Shown here in pieces: positions 33,009 through 42,020 of a DNA stretch of 64,000 bases (the stretch's first letter is position 1; the number at the start of each line of letters is the position of its first letter). The notes under the pieces are model-generated. The model worked only from the letters and a program-made list of their open reading frames with translations. It had not been told where the DNA came from and did not search any database. Source of the stretch: Leptospirillum sp. (GTDB lineage Bacteria; Nitrospirota; Leptospirillia; Leptospirillales; Leptospirillaceae); the NCBI GenBank assembly GCA_027315205.1, contig DAHUYM010000002.1, forward strand, positions 1 to 64,000, given 5' to 3'. Both the position numbers and the translations under genes were made by a program.

Positions 33009-34153
33009 GTCGGGAAACCTCCGTTTCCAGGCGCCTGGAACTTCGGTCGAAGCTGAAGGTTCTGGTCCTGAAAGTGGGAAGCACCGTTCTGGCTTCGGAA
33101 CGGTCCGGCATCGACACCCGGGTCATGGCCGGGATCGCCCGCCAGGTGGCCAGGCTCAAGGAAGAAGGCCTACGGGTTGTGATCGTGAGCAGCGGAGCGA
33201 TCGCCGCGGGCCGGAGCCACATAAAGGTGGGAAGCCGTCGGCTTACGCTGCCGATGAAACAGGCCGCCGCATCGATCGGTCAAAGCCGGCTCATGTGGGC
33301 CTATGAACGGTCGTTTGCCCGGCATAGGATTCAGGTTTCACAAGTTCTTCTGACCCCCCAGGATGTTCGCGACCGTCAACGGTTCACGAATCTTGAGAGG
33401 ACGATCGAGACTCTCCTGTCCCTCGATGTCGTCCCGATCGTCAACGAAAACGATTCCGTCGCCACGGAAGAGATCCGTTTCGGGGATAATGATCGTCTTT
33501 CGGCCTATGTGGCCGGAACGGTCCGCTCGGACCTTCTCCTCATCCTGTCCGACGTGAACGGACTCTATACGGCGGATCCCAGCGAAAATCCGAAGGCCCG
33601 ACGGATCCCTCACGTGGATGAACTGACCCCCGACATCATGAAACTTGCGGGAATTTCCCGTTCGGGCCTCGGCACCGGGGGGATGGCGTCTAAGGTCATG
33701 ACGGCCGCCTTGGCCAACCGATGGGGACTCCCTGTCGGAATCATTCTCGGCAGGAAGTCCGGATCGATCGAAGGTTTTTTCGATAAAGGGGAAGGGACCC
33801 TGTTCGATTCCCGAGTCTCTCCCTGGCCCAGCAAAAAAGTGTGGATCGCGTTCTTCTCCGAGCCGAAAGGCCGGATACAGGCCGATTCCGGGGCTGCCAG
33901 GGCCATGGTCGTACGCAAGTCGAGTTTCCTTGCGGGTGGCGTTCTGGAAGTCGAGGGATCGTTTTCCGAAGGGGATGTGGTGGACCTGGTCGGACCCGAC
34001 AAAATCGCATTGGGCCGAGGCCGTGTCCGTCTCTCGTCGCTGGAACTCGAACGCTGGAAAACCTTTCGGGAAAAAGGGGAAGTCCCGGAGACCTGGCCAA
34101 TAGCGATTCATCGAAACGAACTTATGTTGTGGGAGAGCGGGGACCGTCCATGA
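33005..34153 (+). CDS. proB: Glutamate 5-kinase with PUA domain
   Basis: 382 residues from a GTG overlapping the obgE stop. Amino acid kinase domain: LVLKVGSTVL, VVIVSSGAIAAGR, IVNENDSVATEEIRFGDND and GTGGMASKV. The last 100 residues are a PUA domain (PKGRIQADSGAARAMV region). It phosphorylates glutamate to glutamyl-5-phosphate, the first step of proline synthesis, normally feedback-inhibited by proline. Coupled to proA by an ATGA overlap. Confidence 0.95.
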   Translation: MSRETSVSRRLELRSKLKVLVLKVGSTVLASERSGIDTRVMAGIARQVARLKEEGLRVVIVSSGAIAAGRSHIKVGSRRLTLPMKQAAASIGQSRLMWAYERSFARHRIQVSQVLLTPQDVRDRQRFTNLERTIETLLSLDVVPIVNENDSVATEEIRFGDNDRLSAYVAGTVRSDLLLILSDVNGLYTADPSENPKARRIPHVDELTPDIMKLAGISRSGLGTGGMASKVMTAALANRWGLPVGIILGRKSGSIEGFFDKGEGTLFDSRVSPWPSKKVWIAFFSEPKGRIQADSGAARAMVVRKSSFLAGGVLEVEGSFSEGDVVDLVGPDKIALGRGRVRLSSLELERWKTFREKGEVPETWPIAIHRNELMLWESGDRP

Positions 34154-35421
34154 AGGGATCGGGCATCTATCGCCAGGATGTGCTGAACGAAGAGGTTCGG
34201 CGTGCCAAGAAAGCCTCCTCGGGTTACCAGATTTTGCTGACCCGCACGAAGAATGCCGTCTTGACAAAACTTTCCCGGATTCTTGAAACCCGGAGAACGG
34301 AGATCCAGAAACGGAACAGGACGGATTATGAGAAGGCCCTCTCGAAAGGGCTGGACCCGGCCCTGTGCGATCGTCTCCTCCTGACCGACGGCCGTTTCGA
34401 CCAGATGATCCAGGGTCTTGTGGATGTGTCGGCGCTTCCGGATCCCGTGGGGCGTGCCGTAGACCGGTGGGTTAATCCGGACGGGCTTCTCATCGAGAAA
34501 ATCCGTGTTCCTCTCGGACTGGTGGGCGTCATCTACGAGTCGCGACCCAACGTGACCGTCGAAGTCTTTTCGTTGTGTCTTAAGGCGGGTTGCGCTGTCG
34601 TATTGAAAGGGGGGTCCGAATCGATCGAGACGAACCTGGTGCTGGTCGAGTCGATCCATGAAGCGTTGAAATCCCAGGACATCGATATCGACGGTGTATG
34701 CTTTCTTCCCTGGGCGGACCGTTCCGTCGTCGTCGATCTCCTCTCCAATTCGATGCTCGATGTCGTCATTCCCCGGGGCGGAGCCAAACTGATGGAAACG
34801 GTCACCTTGAATGCGCGCGTCCCGGTATTGCGGCACGATCAGGGGATATGCCATGTCTTCGTCGCGGAATCGGCCGATCCGGAGATGGCCTTCTCCGTGG
34901 TGATGAACGCGAAGACGAGCCGGCCTTCGACCTGCAACGCCATGGAGACCCTTCTTGTCCACAGTTCACACCTCTCGGGATTTCTTCCCCGACTTGTCCG
35001 CGCGATGAAAGATAAGGAAGTCATCCTGTACGGGTGTCCCCGGTCCCGGACGGTGGACGAGACGATCCGCACGGCTTCGCCCGAAACATACCGGACAGAG
35101 TACCTGTCTCTCGCCATGAACGTCAGGGTCGTGGACACCCTCGGCGAAGCCATGGCCCATATCGCCGAATATGGATCGGGGCATACCGATGCGATCCTTA
35201 CGAACGACCTCGCGGAAGCGGAACGGTTCCAGAGGGAAGTCGACTCCTCCTGCGTCATGGTGAACGCTTCCACTCGCCTCCACGACGGTTTTGCCTTCGG
35301 GTTGGGGGCGGAAGTGGGAATCAGCACGACCCGGATCCACGCGCGCGGGACGATGGGGCTCCCCGAACTCACGACCACGAAATACCTGGTCCGCGGCAAC
35401 GGGCATCTCCGGAACGCCTGA
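34150..35421 (+). CDS. proA: Glutamate-5-semialdehyde dehydrogenase
   Basis: 423 residues, NADPH-dependent second step of proline synthesis. Hallmarks: RVPLGLVGVIYESRPNVTVE, AVVLKGGSES, DVVIPRGGAKL, VPVLRHDQGICHVFV, and the active-site cysteine segment TSRPSTCNAMETLLVH. The C-terminal SGHTDAILTND and VMVNASTRLHDGFAFGLGAE and the ending TTTKYLVRG are normal. Overlaps proB by ATGA, so the two pathway enzymes are made together. Confidence 0.96.
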   Translation: MKGSGIYRQDVLNEEVRRAKKASSGYQILLTRTKNAVLTKLSRILETRRTEIQKRNRTDYEKALSKGLDPALCDRLLLTDGRFDQMIQGLVDVSALPDPVGRAVDRWVNPDGLLIEKIRVPLGLVGVIYESRPNVTVEVFSLCLKAGCAVVLKGGSESIETNLVLVESIHEALKSQDIDIDGVCFLPWADRSVVVDLLSNSMLDVVIPRGGAKLMETVTLNARVPVLRHDQGICHVFVAESADPEMAFSVVMNAKTSRPSTCNAMETLLVHSSHLSGFLPRLVRAMKDKEVILYGCPRSRTVDETIRTASPETYRTEYLSLAMNVRVVDTLGEAMAHIAEYGSGHTDAILTNDLAEAERFQREVDSSCVMVNASTRLHDGFAFGLGAEVGISTTRIHARGTMGLPELTTTKYLVRGNGHLRNA

Positions 35422-35454
35422 CCGTTCCCCGACAACTTTGATGACGCCATAACG

Positions 35455-36192
35455 ATGCTTCTTCCAAAGGTTGCCCTGTACGGAGGGGCTTTCAATCCTG
35501 TCCACAAGGGACACCTCGCCCTCGCGGAATCCCTGACTCGCCGTTTTCATCTTTCGCGCGTTGTTTTCGTCCCGACCGGCCGTCCTCCCCACAGGAACTT
35601 GCCGGAGGACCCCGGGTGTCTTCACCGTCTCAGGATGATCGAATTAGCGATCCGCGGACGGACTGTCTGGGAGCCGTCCGACTGTGAATGCCGGAATCCG
35701 GAGCCTTCCTACACGATCCGGACGCTCGAAACCTTGTTCCCGGACACGAAACCATGGCTGATCCTTGGGGCGGATGCCTTTTTGGGTTTCTCCGCTTGGC
35801 ACCGGTTTTCGGAAATCCTGGACCGGTCACATCTCATGGTGGCGGGGCGGCCGGGGGTCCTTGCGGGCGGAATCCGGGAAGCGTTTTCCAAGGTCCGCCC
35901 ATTCGGGCCATTTCCCGAACCCGACGGCTCGGAGTGGGAGAATTGGACCCGTGGACTCCTAAACACGGTTCTTCTGAAAGGATTGGATCCGGGACAATTT
36001 CGCATCATCGCGTTCGTCCAGGCCGGTACCCCTGACATATCGTCCACCGTTGTCCGGGAGGCTCTTCAGGGCTGGGCATCGGGAAAGGGAATTCCGGACC
36101 GGATCTTGCCAGCACCGGTCAAATCCTATATCGTTGAAAAAGGGTTATTTGGCGTCACGAGGACGTTTCGGTCACCAGGCGGCAACATCTAG
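35455..36192 (+). CDS. nadD: Nicotinate-nucleotide adenylyltransferase
   Basis: 245 residues. NadD makes deamido-NAD from nicotinate mononucleotide. The nucleotidyltransferase signature GGAFNPVHKGHLALAE is near the N-terminus; VFVPTGRPPHR, RMIELAIRG, YTIRTLETLF, LILGADAF and DISSTVVREAL follow. ISSTxxR is the expected second ATP-binding motif. It lies 33 bases after proA and before rsfS; nadD-rsfS is a common bacterial pairing. Confidence 0.94.
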   Translation: MLLPKVALYGGAFNPVHKGHLALAESLTRRFHLSRVVFVPTGRPPHRNLPEDPGCLHRLRMIELAIRGRTVWEPSDCECRNPEPSYTIRTLETLFPDTKPWLILGADAFLGFSAWHRFSEILDRSHLMVAGRPGVLAGGIREAFSKVRPFGPFPEPDGSEWENWTRGLLNTVLLKGLDPGQFRIIAFVQAGTPDISSTVVREALQGWASGKGIPDRILPAPVKSYIVEKGLFGVTRTFRSPGGNI

Positions 36193-36288
36193 AGGCGGCT
36201 TTTTGGCGGAAGAGGGGAGACGAGCCTGAGCGAAGAAGGGTCGACGATTCCGGATTCTGATGAAGGGATCCGGGAGCGTGCGGAATCT

Positions 36289-36711
36289 ATGTCACGATTT
36301 CTGCAGGAGAAGAAGGCCCGAAACGTGTGGCTTTTGGCTCCGGGTTCCGCGTGTGCGTATGCCGACTACCTGATCATCGGGGATGTCGAACACGATCGGC
36401 ACCGCGATGCCGTTCTGGAACAGCTCGACCGGCAATTCTCCCGGAAGGGTGAACCCTTCCGGGCGGAACGGGGCGGGGTTTGGACCCTGGCAGACTTGGG
36501 AACGATCATCGTCCACCTGTTCCAGGCGGGCGGGCGGTTTCTCTATCGTCTTGAAGATCTCTTCCCTGATGCACCCATCTGGGTTTTCGGGGACGACGGG
36601 CGCACGACTTTTCTTTCTCCTGAGCAACGCCCGCTTCCGGACTTGCCGTCCAGGGAGGGGATGCGCCGTGCTTCCTGGCCCGCTCGATCCCCAATTCCAG
36701 GCGGCACTTAG
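36289..36711 (+). CDS. rsfS: Ribosome silencing factor (RsfS/Iojap)
   Basis: 140 residues. RsfS binds L14 and prevents subunit joining when nutrients are low. Family elements: LQEKKARNVWLLA, ADYLIIGDVEHDRH, VWTLADLGTIIVHLF (family WvllDyGdvvVHiF) and RFLYRLEDLFPDA. The C-terminal 45 residues are Arg/Pro-rich and outside the domain. The first helix of the family seems to start before this ATG: in-frame residues back to a CTG at about 36229 (SLSEEGST, then IRERAESMSRFL) fit it, and GAGGGGAG precedes that codon. So the true start may be an upstream non-ATG codon. Confidence 0.88.
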   Translation: MSRFLQEKKARNVWLLAPGSACAYADYLIIGDVEHDRHRDAVLEQLDRQFSRKGEPFRAERGGVWTLADLGTIIVHLFQAGGRFLYRLEDLFPDAPIWVFGDDGRTTFLSPEQRPLPDLPSREGMRRASWPARSPIPGGT

Positions 36712-38115
36712 ATGACACGATTTCTTCTTCTGATTCTTCTCCTGTCGCTGGTTTTCATTGTCAAGCTTTTCGAATGGAATCCCGCGACCGTCACGTTCAA
36801 ATATCTCCCGAACCGGTCCATCGGCATGCCGGAAGTCACCTTGTTCGTCCTTGCGCTGGGCCTTGGAGCGGGTTTCGTGATCCTTGTCCACGGAATGGGA
36901 GACCTGATCGGGTGGGCTCGCCATCTCCGGGAAGCCCAGGAGGAAAAGCGGGAAGAAAAGGTCGCCGCCCTCTGGAAAAAAGTGCGTGAAGAACTGAACC
37001 GGTCGCACGTGCCCCAGGCGCTTTCGCTTTTGGAACGTCTTGTGTCCCTCTATCCGAATCATGTCGAAGCACTCCTTATTCTCGGCAACCTGAAACGAAT
37101 GGGGGGAGACCTTTCCGGGGCGATCCGGATCCACCGGCGGGCCAGGGTTTTCGACGAGGAAGATGTCCGGTTGATCGTCGCACTGGCACAGGATTACGGA
37201 AAAGCCGGACGGACCGAGGACGAACTTGCCCTGTACCGCGAATATTTTCGGAAAAAGGAAGGGAGGAACGTCGACGCCCTGGGGATTTTCCGCGATCTAC
37301 TGGTACGGAGCGAGAAATGGGACGAGGCGCTCGAAGTCCAGTCGGTCCTGTCCCGAGCCTTCCAGAAAGGGGACCGCCGTGACAGGGAGGTGGCGGTCCT
37401 CGTGGGTCTGAAGTACGAAACGGGCCGCGAACATCTTCTGCGGGGGGAAACCGATTCGGCCCGTCGCTCGTTTCGAGGCGCCCTGAAAATCGATCCGGGA
37501 TTTCTCCCGGCACGTATCAGCCTGGCCGAAGCCCAGAGACGCGAGGGACGGGTCACTGAAGCATTCGAAACGCTGGAGGAAGGGTTCCGGAAGAACAGGG
37601 ACCTTGCCTTTCTGGACCGAATGGAAGAAATGGCCCTGGAAACCGGAAATCCGGATCGGATCCTTGCCTTTTTCGACAAAGCCGTGTCAGAAGAGCCCGC
37701 GAATGCGGCCCTTCTTTTTTCCCGGGCCCGTCTTTTCGGCCGTCTCATGCTGGTCGATTCGGCGATCGAGCTTTTGGAGTTCCTGGAAGGGCGAGAAAAC
37801 TGGGAAAGCGGGTTCTACGAGATCCTGGGGGATCTTTACTTGCGGAAACAGGACAAATCAAGCGCTCTGGAAGCTTTCCGAAAAGGAATTCATGCGGAAA
37901 GCCATCCTGCTCGCTATATCTGCCGTCACTGCCAGAACCGGACCCCGGAATGGTCCGGACGATGCCTGAGCTGTCTGCGCTGGAACAGCGTGACCGTCCA
38001 TCCGGGATTTCTCGTCCCTCCCGATTCCACCCGTGCCGAAATCAATCGCTACCCGGACGGATCCAATCTTTCCGATCCTATGTGGGATACATTTTACCTG
38101 GGGCACTCGTCCTGA
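36712..38115 (+). CDS. LapA-LapB-like fusion: membrane anchor, TPR and rubredoxin-like protein
   Basis: 467 residues. Residues 1-70 hold two membrane helices around a NPATVTFKYLPN loop, the layout of LapA (DUF1049). Residues 75-390 are TPR repeats (PQALSLLERLVSLYPNHVEALL, and more of similar length). The C-terminus is a rubredoxin-like zinc ribbon, CRHCQNRTPEWSGRCLSC (CxxC-x11-CxxC). TPR plus this ribbon identifies LapB, which controls LPS synthesis through LpxC turnover; in E. coli lapA and lapB are separate neighbouring genes. Here both parts are in one chain. The ATG directly follows the rsfS stop. Confidence 0.8.
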   Translation: MTRFLLLILLLSLVFIVKLFEWNPATVTFKYLPNRSIGMPEVTLFVLALGLGAGFVILVHGMGDLIGWARHLREAQEEKREEKVAALWKKVREELNRSHVPQALSLLERLVSLYPNHVEALLILGNLKRMGGDLSGAIRIHRRARVFDEEDVRLIVALAQDYGKAGRTEDELALYREYFRKKEGRNVDALGIFRDLLVRSEKWDEALEVQSVLSRAFQKGDRRDREVAVLVGLKYETGREHLLRGETDSARRSFRGALKIDPGFLPARISLAEAQRREGRVTEAFETLEEGFRKNRDLAFLDRMEEMALETGNPDRILAFFDKAVSEEPANAALLFSRARLFGRLMLVDSAIELLEFLEGRENWESGFYEILGDLYLRKQDKSSALEAFRKGIHAESHPARYICRHCQNRTPEWSGRCLSCLRWNSVTVHPGFLVPPDSTRAEINRYPDGSNLSDPMWDTFYLGHSS

Positions 38116-38149
38116 ATTTGGTTCCACCTCTGTTTTCGCGGGAACACCG

Positions 38150-38809
38150 ATGATCCGGATCATGGGGTTGGGGTGCCGGATGTGCGACCGGCCCCGTTTC
38201 CGTTTTTTCCCGCTTTGTGCGCTCTGTCTTGACCGTTTCGACCGGGAGACGTCCGGGGTGCCGGAACCGCGCATATTCGAGGGAGGACTCGTCCTCCGGC
38301 CCGCGTTTCGATACGAGGGTTTTCCCCGCGCACTTTTTTTGAAAGCCAAATTTTTAGGAGATCGGGCGCTGGCGGATTTTCTGATCTCGGCCGCGTTCCC
38401 GAGGTTTCCTTGTCTTTTCCATGCCCGGGTCCTGATCCCCGTTCCGACCGATCGGGAGCGGCTGATAAGACGGGGAATCTCGTTGCCGGACCGGATGGCG
38501 TACCGTTATTCCCGGTTGTCGGGATGTTCCTGGACCCCGGAAGGAGCCCTTCCGGCAACGTCACTGGAAATCAAGTTTCTGGATCGGAAGGGCCGTTCGG
38601 CTCGAAGGGAAAGGTGGTCGGCAATGGCGATCCGGAAGCCGATCCCGAATGACGGCCTTGTCCTGCTCGACGACCTTGCGACGACAGGGCAGACCCTGAT
38701 TTCGTTTCACGATTTCTGGACCTCGAAAGGGTACGGCATTTCGGGTTCGGCCACGTTGTTCGATGTCCCATCATTTGTTCCTGGATCGGAAACCGGAGCG
38801 GACCCATGA
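38150..38809 (+). CDS. ComF-family phosphoribosyltransferase-like protein
   Basis: 219 residues from ATG 38150; the frame is open to 38033 inside lapAB but only the later start gives the family N-terminus, a zinc ribbon (GCRMCDRPRF, PLCALCLDRF). The C-terminal half has the PRPP-binding motif GLVLLDDLATTGQTL. The DRERLIRRG segment is the usual ComF R-R-G-x-N region, though Asn is not conserved. ComF proteins are linked to DNA uptake but their activity is not defined. ATGA overlap with the helicase gene. Confidence 0.85.
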   Translation: MIRIMGLGCRMCDRPRFRFFPLCALCLDRFDRETSGVPEPRIFEGGLVLRPAFRYEGFPRALFLKAKFLGDRALADFLISAAFPRFPCLFHARVLIPVPTDRERLIRRGISLPDRMAYRYSRLSGCSWTPEGALPATSLEIKFLDRKGRSARRERWSAMAIRKPIPNDGLVLLDDLATTGQTLISFHDFWTSKGYGISGSATLFDVPSFVPGSETGADP

Positions 38810-41025
38810 CCGACGATCGGGACACCGGAGAAAACGTTCTGCCGACCCTGGACGAAAAAGAACAGATTCGCCTCCTCCTGAAGACGCTTTCCGAGTCCCT
38901 TCCCGAATTCGCTCCGAGGGAGGCCCAGAGACGGATGATCGCCCGGGTTTCCGGGGCCTTTTCCCATTGTCGCTCCGAAGGTGACCCGACCCCGTCCGGT
39001 GAAAACCTTCTGGTGATACAGGGTCCGACCGGGACGGGAAAGACGATGGGGTACCTGATCCCGGGACTCGTTTTTGCAAAAAGCCGTAAAAAGACACTGA
39101 TCGTATCCACGGCGACGATTTCCCTCCAGGAGCAGTTGGTCGGAAAGGATTTGCCCCACTTGGACCGGATGTCAGCCACCCCGTTCACCTTCGAACTGGC
39201 AAAGGGCCGGGGGAGATATCTTTGCGAACGGAACCTGATCGCCCTTACCGGTGGGGGTCCGGAGGATGCGTCGTGGAAAAGGCCTCCCACCCTGGGAGAG
39301 ATTCGGATCCTCGACAGGATGAGGGCGCGGTTTGGAAAGGATTGGGACGGCGACCGGGACCACTGGGACGGGGAACTTCCGGAAGGCCTTTGGAGCGGGA
39401 TCGCCAATCAGGCTTCCGCGTGCACTGGAAAAAGATGCGATCATTATGTGGCATGCCCGTATTTTGTCCGGCGCGAAGACCTGAACAGGGCCGATATCAT
39501 CGTCACCAACCACGACCTCGTCCTGTCTGATCTCAGATTGGGGGGAGGCGTCCTTCTTCCCCCGCCCGAGCAGTCCCTTTACGTCTTCGACGAAGGGCAC
39601 CACCTGCCTCGGAAAAGCCTCGATCATTTCCGGGAAGAATCGGATCTCGAGGACGCTCTAGGCTGGATCGAACGGATCCCCCCCACAATCGAACAGGCGG
39701 CGAAACTCACGAATCCTCCCGGGAAGGGAGGCGGTGTCATGGAAGAGGCGGAGACCCTTTCCAGCTCCCTCGCCGAGATCTCCAGGTGGCTGGAGCGCAA
39801 CTGGGCAGGAGCTGTGTTCGAAAGACGATGGAAGGATGTTCCGGTGGCGGGGGACTCTCAGGGAACCGATTCCCTGTTCGGCCCGGACACGGAAGAGTCT
39901 CTATGGCGGTTTCCTGGGGGCCGTCTTCCGGAGTCTCTTTCCGAACCTGTCCGTGTCGGTGGGGCTGCCGCCTTCCTCATGCTTGATCACGTCCGACGGG
40001 CGAAGGACGCTCTTGCCGAAGTGTCCACGACCGCCCAGAAATCGAAGAAAACGACGGAACGGCTGGAAGTCGAGCTTGGTCTCCTGTCCGATCGTCTCGA
40101 AAGGACCAGCGGCCTTCTTACCCTCTTTGGGCGTTCCGACCCGGAGGATGGACCGCCAACGGCACGGTGGGTCCTGTTGCGCCGCAATGGAGGTGTCAGA
40201 ACCCATGTCCTTTGCGCGAGCCCCGTCTGGGCCGGGTCCCTCCTCGAAGAGATTTTGTGGGGCCGGGTTTCCTCTGCAGTTGTGACCTCGGCGACCCTGC
40301 AAACCCTGGGATCGTTCTCGTCGTTCAAGACGAAATCCGGCCTGTCCGCTTTTCCATCCGTGTCGTACGAATCGCTCCCGTCCCCTTTCCGTCTGGAATC
40401 CCAGGGAGTTCTCCGCGTTCCCGCACTAAGGTCCGACCCGACGGATCCTTCGGCGCATACGGAAGAAGTGGCCAATCTACTTCCGGGACTTCTCGACCCG
40501 GCGGAAGGTTCCCTTGTACTCTTCGCGTCGAAAAAGCAGCTGGAAGGGGTTTTCCGGAGGCTTCCCAAGTTATGGAAGGATCGGGTTTTGATCCAGGGGA
40601 CGAAGCCGCGCTCCGAACTGCTCGAAGATCATTCCAGGCGGGTATCGAACGGAGAGGGTTCCGTTCTTTTCGGTCTGTCCTCGTTTTCGGAAGGACTGGA
40701 TCTGAAAGGTCGCCTGTGCACGCACGTTGTGATCGCCAAAATTCCTTTTCCGGTTCCCACCGAACCCATCGACGAAACCCTGGCCGAATGGATCCGGAAG
40801 AAAGGGGGGGATCCCTTCCGGGAAATCTCTCTTCCTGAGGCCGGCCTCCGCCTTGTACAGGCGGCGGGACGGTTGATCCGCGCCGAGACCGATTACGGAA
40901 CGGTGACAATCCTCGACCGTCGTCTGACCGAAAAATCCTACGGATCTCTCCTTTTGGAAAGCCTCCCCCCTTTTCGGCGGGAGGTGACACGATCCGGGAA
41001 TGCCTCGGAAAGGATCAGCCGATGA
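38806..41025 (+). CDS. dinG: DinG/XPD-like DNA helicase
   Basis: 739 residues. Superfamily 2 helicase with Walker A GPTGTGKTMGYL, motif Ia IVSTATISLQEQL, DEAH-type box VFDEGHHL, and C-terminal motifs FGLSSFSEGLDLKG and QAAGRLIRAETDYG. Cysteines at KGRGRYLCER, SACTGKRCDHYVACPYF are placed like the four that hold the 4Fe-4S cluster of DinG/XPD proteins. It should unwind 5'-overhang, R-loop or G4 DNA in repair. The DEGH form of the box is seen in DinG relatives (DEAH usual). Coupled to comF and lysR by ATGA overlaps. Confidence 0.9.
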   Translation: MTDDRDTGENVLPTLDEKEQIRLLLKTLSESLPEFAPREAQRRMIARVSGAFSHCRSEGDPTPSGENLLVIQGPTGTGKTMGYLIPGLVFAKSRKKTLIVSTATISLQEQLVGKDLPHLDRMSATPFTFELAKGRGRYLCERNLIALTGGGPEDASWKRPPTLGEIRILDRMRARFGKDWDGDRDHWDGELPEGLWSGIANQASACTGKRCDHYVACPYFVRREDLNRADIIVTNHDLVLSDLRLGGGVLLPPPEQSLYVFDEGHHLPRKSLDHFREESDLEDALGWIERIPPTIEQAAKLTNPPGKGGGVMEEAETLSSSLAEISRWLERNWAGAVFERRWKDVPVAGDSQGTDSLFGPDTEESLWRFPGGRLPESLSEPVRVGGAAAFLMLDHVRRAKDALAEVSTTAQKSKKTTERLEVELGLLSDRLERTSGLLTLFGRSDPEDGPPTARWVLLRRNGGVRTHVLCASPVWAGSLLEEILWGRVSSAVVTSATLQTLGSFSSFKTKSGLSAFPSVSYESLPSPFRLESQGVLRVPALRSDPTDPSAHTEEVANLLPGLLDPAEGSLVLFASKKQLEGVFRRLPKLWKDRVLIQGTKPRSELLEDHSRRVSNGEGSVLFGLSSFSEGLDLKGRLCTHVVIAKIPFPVPTEPIDETLAEWIRKKGGDPFREISLPEAGLRLVQAAGRLIRAETDYGTVTILDRRLTEKSYGSLLLESLPPFRREVTRSGNASERISR

Positions 41026-41960
41026 CGAACGATCAACTCAGGATTTTCCTGAAAGTGGCCGAGCAGGAGAGCTTCACTCTTGCGAGCGAAATCCTTTTTC
41101 TGACCCAGCCGGCGGTCAGCCTTCAGATAAAAACGTTGGAGAACGATCTCGGGGTCAAGCTGTTCGACCGGAGCGGCCGCCGGGTCAACCTGACCGAAGC
41201 CGGACGCACTTTGCTTCCCTACGCCCGCCGTATTATGGAAGAGATGTCGCATGCCCGTTCCGAGATCACCCGGTTCACCCGCGATTCCCAGGGAACGCTC
41301 AGGATAGGGGCTTCGAACACCATCGGAGTGGCCCTTCTCCCGAAGGTTCTCGCAGGGTTCCGGAAGGATCATCCGTCCATCACCATCCAGTTCTCGATCC
41401 TCAATACCCACCAAATACTCTTCGATCTCAAGACATCCGAGATCGACATCGGTTTCATCGAAGGAGAGGTCGCCCGAACATACGCCCAGAGCGTCGCCCG
41501 TTCCTTCCTGGCACAGGACCGGCTGGTGCTGATCGACAACCGGAAGACGCCTTTGGTGAAGGGCACGCGCATCGCCCTTCCGAATCTCCTCGGGTTTCCT
41601 CTCATCGTTCGAGAACAGGGCTCCGGAACCCGGCAGATCCTGGAGAACGCCCTCCTGGATCACGGGGTTCCGCTCGAACGATTTTCCGTCGCAATGACCG
41701 TGGGGCACACGGGAGTCATCAAAAAACTGGTGGGAATGGGGACCGGGGTGGCGTTCCTGTCCATTCTGGCACTCGAACCCGGGGACATGCCGAGTCTCCG
41801 GGTCGTTTCCGTCGACGGTTTCCAGGCGATCCGGGATCTCTGGATCCTGTTGCCGAAGAGACGCATTTCCAAGACAACAGCCCTTTTGTGTGAACGTGTC
41901 AAGGAAGAGGTTCCTGGACTGATCTCCGGCATGCAGGATCTGGAAAAAAGTGGTCCATAA
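41022..41960 (+). CDS. LysR-family transcriptional regulator
   Basis: 312 residues. N-terminal winged helix-turn-helix (QLRIFLKVAEQESFTLASEI, LTQPAVSLQIKTLE, LFDRSGRRVNLTEAG) and a periplasmic-binding-like effector domain (GTLRIGASNTIGVALLPKVL, DLKTSEIDIGFIEGEV). Effector and targets are unknown; the domain is of CysB/CbbR-like general form. It is unusual in being translated directly from the dinG stop (ATGA), rather than divergent from its target, so it may regulate genes elsewhere or the downstream cluster. Confidence 0.92.
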   Translation: MTNDQLRIFLKVAEQESFTLASEILFLTQPAVSLQIKTLENDLGVKLFDRSGRRVNLTEAGRTLLPYARRIMEEMSHARSEITRFTRDSQGTLRIGASNTIGVALLPKVLAGFRKDHPSITIQFSILNTHQILFDLKTSEIDIGFIEGEVARTYAQSVARSFLAQDRLVLIDNRKTPLVKGTRIALPNLLGFPLIVREQGSGTRQILENALLDHGVPLERFSVAMTVGHTGVIKKLVGMGTGVAFLSILALEPGDMPSLRVVSVDGFQAIRDLWILLPKRRISKTTALLCERVKEEVPGLISGMQDLEKSGP

Positions 41961-42020
41961 TCCCGGGCGGCTGTCCTTTGGCGAAAGGGCCCCGAGACAC
42001 CCGAGCCTGAGAGGGAAACG

